Below, piece after piece: positions 55,545 through 64,000 of a DNA stretch of 64,000 bases (positions are counted from its first letter, which is position 1; each line of letters starts with the position of its first letter). This DNA comes from Paenirhodobacter enshiensis (GTDB lineage Bacteria; Pseudomonadota; Alphaproteobacteria; Rhodobacterales; Rhodobacteraceae), in the NCBI RefSeq assembly GCF_000740785.1, contig NZ_JFZB01000005.1:310001-374000 (forward strand), given 5' to 3'. Below the pieces are notes generated by a model. It searched no databases. It saw only the letters and a program-made list of their open reading frames with translations, and was not told the origin of the DNA. Both the position numbers and the translations under genes were made by a program.

Positions 55545-55997
55545 ATGATCTGGATCGACGCCGATGCCTGCCCGGTCAAGGCCGAGGCCGAGCGGGTCGC
55601 CACCCGCCTCTCGCAGCCGATCAGCTTCGTGTCGAACGGCGGGCTGAGGCCGTCGGCCAATCCGCTCGTCAGCATGGTCTACGTGCCCGAGGGCCTCGAC
55701 GTCGCCGATCGCCATATCGCGGAACGCGCCGGGCCGGGCGATGTGGTGGTGACGAATGACATTCCGCTGGCCGCGAAATGCGTGGCGGCCGGCGCGCGGG
55801 TGATGCGCCCCGATGGCGAGGTGCTGACGCCCGCCAATATCGGCAACGTTCTGGCGACCCGCGATCTGATGGCGGATCTGCGCTCGGCCGATCCGTTCCG
55901 GCAAGGCGGCGGGCGACCGTTCTCGAAGGCGGACCGGTCGCATTTCCTCGACGCGCTGGACCGGCTGGTGCGGGCCGCGCTGAAAGAGGCGCGATAA
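55545..55997 (+). CDS. YaiI/YqxD family protein (DUF188)
   Basis: 150 residues with the family start [19 protein letters not shown] and the conserved [20 protein letters not shown] and [21 protein letters not shown]-like fold with conserved Asp residues (IDADAC, TNDIPLA), suggesting a nuclease activity not yet proven. ATG at 55545 follows the mbfA stop by 9 bp; a run of GGGGCGGCG precedes it. Next gene starts 2 bp after its stop. Confidence 0.92.
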   Translation: MIWIDADACPVKAEAERVATRLSQPISFVSNGGLRPSANPLVSMVYVPEGLDVADRHIAERAGPGDVVVTNDIPLAAKCVAAGARVMRPDGEVLTPANIGNVLATRDLMADLRSADPFRQGGGRPFSKADRSHFLDALDRLVRAALKEAR

Positions 55998-55999
55998 GC

Positions 56000-56632
56000 A
56001 TGGCCCGGGCGGTCATCTTCGACATCGGCAATGTGCTGATCGAATGGCGCCCGGAACGGCATTACGACCGGGTGATGCCGCGCGCGCGCCGCGAGGCGCT
56101 GTTCGCCGAGGTCGATCTGAGTGCGATGAACGCCGCGGTCGATCTGGGTGCGCCGTTTCGCGAAACCGTCCTCGCCCTCGCCGAGCGCCACCCGAAATGG
56201 CGCGCCGAGATTTTGATGTGGCATGACGACTGGATTCGCATGGCCTCGCCCGAGATCGCGCGCTCGGTGCGGCTGCTGCGCGCGCTGCGGGCGCGCGGGG
56301 TGCCGGTCTTCGCGTTGTCGAATTTCGGCGTGGACACGTTTCAGACGGCGCTGGTCGAATATCCCTTCCTGCGCGAATTCGACCGGGCTTTCGTGTCGGG
56401 GCATCTCGGCCTCGCGAAGCCCGATCCCGCGATTTATGAGCTGGTTGAGCGCGAGACCGGGTTTTCCGGCGCCGATCTGCTGTTCGCCGATGATCGCGAG
56501 GACAATATCGCCGCCGCCGCCGCGCGTGGCTGGAAGACCTTCACCTTCCCGCTCGACTCCGCCCGCGGGGCAAGCGAATGGGCGGCGCGGCTGGTCGCCG
56601 AAGGGCTGCTGAGCCCGCCCGAGGCGGAATAA
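56000..56632 (+). CDS. HAD family hydrolase, YihX-like
   Basis: 210-residue phosphatase of the haloacid dehalogenase superfamily. Motif I is VIFDIGNVLIEW (nucleophile Asp8, with Gly-Asn where most members have a second Asp, as in YihX), motif II VFALSNFGVDTF, motif III Lys in LAKPDPAIYELV, and motif IV LLFADDREDNIAAA. Close to alpha-D-glucose-1-phosphate phosphatase type; substrate not certain. Converges with dxs, 8 bp between stops. Confidence 0.9.
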   Translation: MARAVIFDIGNVLIEWRPERHYDRVMPRARREALFAEVDLSAMNAAVDLGAPFRETVLALAERHPKWRAEILMWHDDWIRMASPEIARSVRLLRALRARGVPVFALSNFGVDTFQTALVEYPFLREFDRAFVSGHLGLAKPDPAIYELVERETGFSGADLLFADDREDNIAAAAARGWKTFTFPLDSARGASEWAARLVAEGLLSPPEAE

Positions 56633-56640
56633 TCCCGCCC

Positions 56641-58551
56641 TCAGGCCCGGCGGGCCAGCGCGACGCCCAGAACCTCCAGCACCTTCGCCTCGATGTCGGG
56701 GGCGTTCATCCCGGCCGTCGCATACATGTCGGCGGGCGAGGCATGGTCGATGAACGTATCGGGCAGCACCATCGCGCGGAACTTGTAGCCGCGGTCGAAC
56801 ACGCCCTGCTCGGCCAGGAACTGCGCCACATGGCTGCCGAAACCGCCGATGGCGCCTTCCTCGATGGTGATCAGCGCCTCGTGCTCGGCGACCAGGCGCA
56901 GGATCAGATCGGTGTCGAGGGGCTTGGCGAAGCGCGCATCGACCACCGTGGGCGCCAGCCCGCGGGCGGCCAGCGCCTCGCGCGCGGCCATGACTTCGGA
57001 CAGACGCGTGCCGAAGCTGAGGATCGCGACCCGCGCCCCCTCGGCGACGATCCGGCCCTTGCCGATCTCCAGCGGGATGCCGCGTTCGGGCAGATCGACC
57101 CCGGTGCCTTCGCCGCGGGGATAGCGGAAGGCGATCGGCCCCTCGTCATGGGCGGCGGCGGTGGCGACCATGTGCACGAGCTCCGCCTCGTCGGCGGCGG
57201 CCATCACCACCATGCCGGGCAGCGAGGACATGAACCCCACGTCGAAGGCCCCGGCATGGGTCGCGCCATCGGCGCCGACCAGCCCGGCGCGGTCGATGGC
57301 GAAGCGCACCGGCAGCCGCTGGATCGCCACGTCATGCACGATCTGGTCGTAACCGCGCTGCAGGAAGGTCGAGTAGATCGCGCAGAACGGCTTCATCCCC
57401 GAGGCGGCGAGCCCGGCCGAGAAGGTCACCGCGTGCTGCTCGGCGATGCCGACGTCGAAGCAGCGGCGCGGGAAGCGCTCGGCGAAGAGGTTCAGGCCGG
57501 TGCCGTCGGGCATGGCGGCGGTGACGGCGACGATGCGGTCGTCGCGCTCCGCCTCGCGGATCAGGCTCTCGGCGAAGACGCGGGTGTAGCTCGGCGCGTT
57601 CGAGGGGGCCTTGTATTGCTTGCCGGTCTCGACATCGAAACGCGCGGTGGCATGGCCCTTGTCGGCGCGGGCCTCGGCCGGGGCGTAGCCCTTGCCCTTC
57701 TGGGTCAGCGCATGGATCAGCACCGGGCCGGTCGCGCGCGCCTTGAGCGTGCGCAGCAGCGGCAACAGCGTGTCGAGGTCATGGCCATCGACCGGCCCGA
57801 CATAGGTGAAGCCGAGCTGCTCGAACATCGTGCCGCCGATCGCCATGCCCTTCAGCAGCTCCTTGGCGCGCTTGGCGCCTTGCTGGAACGGGCCGGGCAG
57901 CAGGCTGACCGCCCCCTTGGCCACGGCCTTCAGATCCTGCATCGCCGATTCGGAATAAAGCCGCGTCAGATAGGCCGACAGCGCCCCCACCGGCGGGGCG
58001 ATCGACATCTCGTTGTCGTTCAGCACCACGAACAGCCGCTTGCCGAGATGGCCGGCGTGGTTCAGCGCCTCGAAGGCCATGCCGCCGGTCATCGCGCCGT
58101 CGCCGATCACCGCGATGGCGTCGCCCGTCTCCGCCCCCAACTCGCGCCCCATCGCAAAGCCGAGCGCGGCCGAGATCGAGGTCGAGCTGTGCCCGGTGCC
58201 GAAGGCGTCATAGGGGCTTTCGGAGCGCTTGGTGAACCCCGACAGCCCGCCCTTCATCCGGATCGTGCGGATGCGGTCGCGCCGGCCGGTCAGGATCTTG
58301 TGCGGATAGGCCTGATGGCCGACATCCCAGACGATCTTGTCGCGCGGCGCGTCGAACACCGCGTGCAGCGCCACCGTCAGCTCGACGACGCCAAGCCCCG
58401 CCCCCAGATGCCCGCCGGTCTCCGACACCGCCGAGATCGTCTCGGCGCGCAGCTCTGCGGCGAGCTTCTTCAGCTCGGCATCGCTCAGCCCCTTGAGGTC
58501 CGAGGGCAGATGCACGCGGTCGAGGATCGGGGTGTTCGGATGCTGGCTCAT
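56641..58551 (-). CDS. dxs: 1-deoxy-D-xylulose-5-phosphate synthase
   Basis: Thiamine diphosphate enzyme that begins the MEP pathway from pyruvate and glyceraldehyde 3-phosphate. The 636 residues contain [18 protein letters not shown], the ThDP site [18 protein letters not shown] with [10 protein letters not shown], and the transketolase-like second half ([38 protein letters not shown]). Follows ispA by 10 bp, so xseB-ispA-dxs form an operon that joins the first step and prenyl chain steps of isoprenoid synthesis. Confidence 0.98.
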   Translation of the reverse strand: MSQHPNTPILDRVHLPSDLKGLSDAELKKLAAELRAETISAVSETGGHLGAGLGVVELTVALHAVFDAPRDKIVWDVGHQAYPHKILTGRRDRIRTIRMKGGLSGFTKRSESPYDAFGTGHSSTSISAALGFAMGRELGAETGDAIAVIGDGAMTGGMAFEALNHAGHLGKRLFVVLNDNEMSIAPPVGALSAYLTRLYSESAMQDLKAVAKGAVSLLPGPFQQGAKRAKELLKGMAIGGTMFEQLGFTYVGPVDGHDLDTLLPLLRTLKARATGPVLIHALTQKGKGYAPAEARADKGHATARFDVETGKQYKAPSNAPSYTRVFAESLIREAERDDRIVAVTAAMPDGTGLNLFAERFPRRCFDVGIAEQHAVTFSAGLAASGMKPFCAIYSTFLQRGYDQIVHDVAIQRLPVRFAIDRAGLVGADGATHAGAFDVGFMSSLPGMVVMAAADEAELVHMVATAAAHDEGPIAFRYPRGEGTGVDLPERGIPLEIGKGRIVAEGARVAILSFGTRLSEVMAAREALAARGLAPTVVDARFAKPLDTDLILRLVAEHEALITIEEGAIGGFGSHVAQFLAEQGVFDRGYKFRAMVLPDTFIDHASPADMYATAGMNAPDIEAKVLEVLGVALARRA

Positions 58552-58561
58552 CGGGACCTGC

Positions 58562-59422
58562 CTAGTTGTCGCGCGCGATCACGTAGCGCGCCGCGGCGCG
58601 CAGGGTTTCGGCCTTTTCGCCATAGGGCGCAAGCGCCGCCTCGGCCTCGGCCGCCAGCTCGGCGGCACGGGCGCGGGCACCGTCGAGGCCCAGAAGCGAG
58701 ACGAAGGTGGCCTTGCCGGCCTCGGCATCCTTGTGGAGCCGCTTGCCCGCCGCCGCCTCGTCGCCGGTGACATCGAGAATATCGTCGGCGATCTGGAACG
58801 CCAGCCCGAGGGCACGGGCATAGGCGGCAAGCGGCGCACGGTCGGCACCGGCGAGGATCGCCCCGGCCTCGGCCGCGAAAGAGATCAGCGCCCCGGTCTT
58901 GCCCGCCTGCAACCGGGTGATCGCCGCGAGGTCGAGCGGTTCCGCCGCCGTCTCGGCCGCGATGTCGAGCATCTGGCCATAGACCATCCCCGCCGCGCCC
59001 GAGGCCTGCGCCAGCGCCGCCACCAGTTCGACCCGATGCGGGCCGAGCGCGGCATCGGTGCACAGCCCGAAGGCCAGCGTCTGCAGCGCGTCGCCTGCGA
59101 GGATCGCCGTCGCCTCGCCGAATTTCACATGCACCGTCGGCTGACCGCGGCGCAGGTCGTCGTCGTCCATCGCCGGAAGGTCGTCATGGACCAGAGAATA
59201 GGCGTGCAGCGCCTCGACCGCGGCGGCGGCGGGCATGGCCTGCGCCTCGCCCAACCCGAACAGAGCGGCCGATTCCAGCACCAGAAAGGCGCGCAGCCGC
59301 TTGCCGCCCTGTGCCGCATAGGCCATCGCGTCGCGCAGCTCTCCCGCGGGCTGGCGCGCGATGGCGGCCTGAAGGGCCGCGGCCGCGCTGTCCTGAACCT
59401 CGGCGAGACGTGCAGCGAACAT
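58562..59422 (-). CDS. ispA: geranyl/farnesyl diphosphate synthase
   Basis: Short-chain trans-prenyl transferase, 286 residues. First Asp-rich motif [14 protein letters not shown] (about 80-93), second FQIADDILD (about 208), and [11 protein letters not shown] near the N-terminus. The extra residues in DDxxxxD place it with type II bacterial FPP synthases. ATG at 59422 shares a base with the xseB stop (TGATG). It supplies precursors for quinones, carotenoids and undecaprenyl carriers. Confidence 0.96.
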   Translation of the reverse strand: MFAARLAEVQDSAAAALQAAIARQPAGELRDAMAYAAQGGKRLRAFLVLESAALFGLGEAQAMPAAAAVEALHAYSLVHDDLPAMDDDDLRRGQPTVHVKFGEATAILAGDALQTLAFGLCTDAALGPHRVELVAALAQASGAAGMVYGQMLDIAAETAAEPLDLAAITRLQAGKTGALISFAAEAGAILAGADRAPLAAYARALGLAFQIADDILDVTGDEAAAGKRLHKDAEAGKATFVSLLGLDGARARAAELAAEAEAALAPYGEKAETLRAAARYVIARDN

Positions 59423-59670
59423 CACAGACCTTCGACCGGGGTGGTGCCGGTGGGCGCGCCATCGGCGCCGAGGGTGATCTTCTCGACCCGCTCCTCGGCA
59501 TCCTTGAGCAGACGCGCGCAATGCTCCTTCAGCTTGGCGCCGCGCTCGTAAAGCCGGATCGACTGATCGAGCGCGACCTCGCCGCGTTCGAGCTGGCTGA
59601 CCACGCCTTCCAGTTCTTTCATCGCCTGTTCGAAGGACAGGGTGGCAATGTCGGTATCGGTCTCGCTCAT
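59422..59670 (-). CDS. xseB: exonuclease VII small subunit
   Basis: 82-residue helical protein that binds XseA to form exonuclease VII. SFEQAMKELEGVVSQLERGEVALDQSIRLYERG covers the whole family motif (about 12-44, in two halves), and the rest is the second helix KEHCARLLKDAEERVEKI. ATG at 59670 with GAGGAAG upstream. First gene of the xseB-ispA-dxs operon; xseA is elsewhere. Confidence 0.95.
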   Translation of the reverse strand: MSETDTDIATLSFEQAMKELEGVVSQLERGEVALDQSIRLYERGAKLKEHCARLLKDAEERVEKITLGADGAPTGTTPVEGL

Positions 59671-59709
59671 CGCTTCCTCGTATGTGGTAACCGGGGCGTA
59701 TCGTGTTCG

Positions 59710-59729
59710 GTCCGTGGGATGCCACGGAC
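59710..59729 (-). terminator. stem-loop between hrpB and xseB
   Basis: GTCCGTGG and CCACGGAC make a perfect 8-bp stem with a 4-base loop, about 63 bp after the hrpB stop. No T tract on either side; it may end hrpB transcripts with Rho or lie in the xseB leader. Confidence 0.4.
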
Positions 59730-59791
59730 GGGGCCGGGAATCCAGTCTCAGTTCGGTTCGCGCGGGGGATGCCGGCGCGGAAAGGCCCGGC

Positions 59792-62221
<2,430 letters not shown>

Positions 62222-62227
62222 CGCGCC

Positions 62228-62977
62228 TTATTGCCGTGTCAGGCGGCCTTTGCCAAGGATGGTGTCGGTGACGATCGACACCACACGCAGCCGGCCGGGT
62301 TCGGGCGCGGGGGCATAGGTCAGGGTGAAGGGGAAGACGCTCTTGTCGGCCATCTCCTTCGCCGAGAAGCCGCCGATGCGGCGATAGTCGCCCGCGCAGG
62401 TCACCCCGCCGTCCGGGGTGGGCGCGGGCTTGCCAAGGCCCACATGGCTGCGCTTCGTGCCGTCGAACATGTAGACCGAGAGGGTGCAGGCCTCGCTTTT
62501 GTCGACATCGCGCAGCACGGCGTAAAGCGCGGTGAGCGGGTCGATGGTGCCGCCCTGCGCGCGCGGGTCGACATCTGTCGAACGCGGCTTGCGCGCCGGC
62601 GTCTGGCTGACCGAGACCGGCGTGCCGTCGCGAAACACCATGCGATAGGTGACGTTGCGCGATCCGCGGGTGGCGGTTTCGTTGAACTCGATGGGGTGAA
62701 AGCCCGCGCCGTCGTGGCGGCCCTGCACGGTCGCATCGTAGCGGATGCGCGACAGTGCGCCGAACAGGCCCGTTGTCGCGACGGAGCCGCTTGCCGCATA
62801 GCCGCTGCCCGCGATCTTGCCGTCGATGCGCAGCTCTCCGGCCGGCAAACCGGCGAGCGAGAAGCGGAACACGATCCGGTCGCTCTGATCGGCATGGGCG
62901 GGGGTGGAGGGCAGGGCGGCGCTGCTCAGGGCCATGCAGGCGAGTGCGGCGAAACGGGCGTAAGGGAACAGGCGCAA
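62228..62977 (-). CDS. DUF3108 domain protein, exported
   Basis: 249-residue periplasmic protein of unknown function. Signal peptide at the start (FAALACMALSSAALPSTPAHA, cut near 30 after AHA), then a beta-rich DUF3108 domain (ELRIDGKIAGSGYAASGSV, FNETATRGSRNVTYRMVF). The chosen start is TTG at 62977 because GGAGG lies five bases ahead and gives a clean signal peptide; ATG at 63010 in the same frame has no ribosome site. Six bp before hrpB, so co-transcribed. Confidence 0.82.
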   Translation of the reverse strand: MRLFPYARFAALACMALSSAALPSTPAHADQSDRIVFRFSLAGLPAGELRIDGKIAGSGYAASGSVATTGLFGALSRIRYDATVQGRHDGAGFHPIEFNETATRGSRNVTYRMVFRDGTPVSVSQTPARKPRSTDVDPRAQGGTIDPLTALYAVLRDVDKSEACTLSVYMFDGTKRSHVGLGKPAPTPDGGVTCAGDYRRIGGFSAKEMADKSVFPFTLTYAPAPEPGRLRVVSIVTDTILGKGRLTRQ

Positions 62978-63099
62978 GGTGGCCTCCGTCGGGTGGTTCT
63001 CTCTGGACATAGCCTGTCGCGGCGGGGCATCAAATCGAAACGAGGGGAGGAGGGCCGGCAATCCCGTCAGGCCCGCCGCGGATCAGCGAAGGCCCGCCG

Positions 63100-64000
63100 A
63101 TGACGATGACGACCGAGACGAAAACCGCCACATCTGCCGGTGAGGGGCTGGCCGAGCGCATCCTGTCGGGAGAGCGCCGGGCGTTGGCGCGGGCGATCAC
63201 GCTGGTCGAATCGGGGCGGGCGGATCACCGGGCGCAGGCGGTGGCGCTGCTGGCCGAGGTGGCGAAAGCCGGACGTCAGGCGCTGCGCATCGGGCTGTCG
63301 GGCACGCCGGGGGTGGGCAAGTCGACCTTCATCGAGGCCTTCGGCATGATGCTGACCGGGCAGGGGCTGAAGGTGGCGGTGCTGGCGGTCGATCCGTCCT
63401 CGGCGCGATCGGGGGGCTCGATCCTCGGCGACAAGACGCGGATGGAACGGCTGTCGCGCGATCCTCTGGCGTTCATCCGGCCCTCGCCCAGCCAGACCCA
63501 TCTGGGCGGTGTGGCGCGGCGCACCCGCGAGGCGGTGGCGCTGTGCGAGGCGGCGGGGTTCGATGTGGTGCTGATCGAGACGGTCGGCGTCGGCCAGTCC
63601 GAGACGCTGGTCGCCGAGATGACCGATCTGTTCATCCTGCTGATGGCGCCGGCGGGCGGCGACGAGCTGCAGGGCGTGAAGCGCGGCATCATGGAAATGG
63701 CCGACATGATCCTGGTAAACAAGGCCGACGGCGATCTGAAGCCCGCGGCGATGCGCACGGTCAGCGATTACGCGGGCGCGCTGCGTCTCTTGCGCAAGCG
63801 CCCCTACGATCCCGAGGGATTTCCGAAGGCGCTGCCGGTCTCGGCACTGGCGGAAGAAGGCCTGAAATCCGCCTGGGAGGAGATGCAGACACTCGCCGCA
63901 TGGCGGCGCGACAACGGGTTTTTCGTATCCAACCGGGCCGAGCAGGCGCGCAACTGGTTCGAGGCCGAGGTCCGCGAGGGGCTGCTGGCGCGGCTGACGC
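63100..64000 (+). CDS. meaB: methylmalonyl-CoA mutase-associated GTPase MeaB, 3' end outside
   Basis: G3E-type GTPase that guards and reloads the B12-dependent mutase. About 300 codons are visible. Walker A is [19 protein letters not shown] (about 69-87), then [32 protein letters not shown] and the NKAD specificity motif in [11 protein letters not shown], all standard for the ArgK/MeaB family. The first ATG at 63100 has GAAGG seven bases upstream; ATG 63106 is a second choice. Divergent from the DUF3108 gene. The last residues lie past the right edge. Confidence 0.95.
   Translation, partial: MTMTTETKTATSAGEGLAERILSGERRALARAITLVESGRADHRAQAVALLAEVAKAGRQALRIGLSGTPGVGKSTFIEAFGMMLTGQGLKVAVLAVDPSSARSGGSILGDKTRMERLSRDPLAFIRPSPSQTHLGGVARRTREAVALCEAAGFDVVLIETVGVGQSETLVAEMTDLFILLMAPAGGDELQGVKRGIMEMADMILVNKADGDLKPAAMRTVSDYAGALRLLRKRPYDPEGFPKALPVSALAEEGLKSAWEEMQTLAAWRRDNGFFVSNRAEQARNWFEAEVREGLLARLT

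Overview
The window is a high-GC (roughly two thirds G+C by eye) chromosomal segment that reads as Rhodobacteraceae, Alphaproteobacteria. Pointers are the rimP-nusA-ylxR-infB operon with an alpha-type attenuator leader, CtrA-type TTAA-N7-TTAA sites at flagellar promoters, an Irr-type iron box in front of mbfA, a DUF2853 gene, a GcvA-like LysR and the gene neighbourhoods in general. A Paracoccus- or Rhodobacter-like genus fits; I cannot resolve it further. No tRNA, rRNA, CRISPR array, phage or insertion sequence was seen. Genes are tightly packed, with many ATGA or TGATG stop-start overlaps.

Layout. 1-7 kb (minus): dnaN-recF-gyrB replication and repair genes (gyrB runs off the left edge), preceded by an ArgE-like deacetylase and an aldo/keto reductase; dnaA is not present. 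7-16 kb: an AI-2E family exporter converges on the rimP-nusA-ylxR-infB operon, which here has a visible promoter, leader attenuator and final terminator. Upstream lie terC, with a structured leader, and pip. 16-28 kb: ubiG; mog-argG; ilvA; a divergent Hpt / response-regulator-PP2C pair; a Nudix gene; the coupled run hslO-nudL-cca; an ABC exporter; and a TRAM-type RNA methyltransferase. 28-34 kb: an L,D-transpeptidase, then a flagellar export block read leftward (lytic transglycosylase-flhA-fliR-flhB-small coiled-coil gene). 34-44 kb: cysQ and pmbA, a DUF2125 protein, an enoyl-CoA hydratase, a broken HEPN-like gene, DUF2853, ahcY, a GT8 glycosyltransferase plus HD hydrolase, a 30-residue microprotein and a LysR regulator. 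44-50 kb: the second flagellar block (motB, flgE, flgK, flgL, flgI). 50-64 kb: a pqiA1-pqiA2-pqiB-pqiC lipid transport operon, mbfA, a YaiI protein, a HAD phosphatase, xseB-ispA-dxs, hrpB, a DUF3108 protein and meaB (cut by the right edge).

How it fits together. The two flagellar blocks supply the export gate (FlhA, FliR, FlhB), a wall-cutting transglycosylase, the hook and its junction proteins, the P-ring and the stator protein MotB. CtrA-like boxes before motB and flgE point to control by the cell-cycle and motility regulator. The Hpt protein and the receiver-phosphatase look like pieces of a phosphorelay or partner-switching circuit. xseB-ispA-dxs feeds isoprenoid synthesis, and UbiG uses the product in ubiquinone synthesis.

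The least explained items are a three-copy intergenic repeat with two hairpins whose arms vary in a compensated way, a HEPN-like gene open end to end except for two in-frame TAG codons, a 30-codon gene with a strong ribosome site opposite a LysR gene, and a branched RNA leader on terC that hides the ribosome site.
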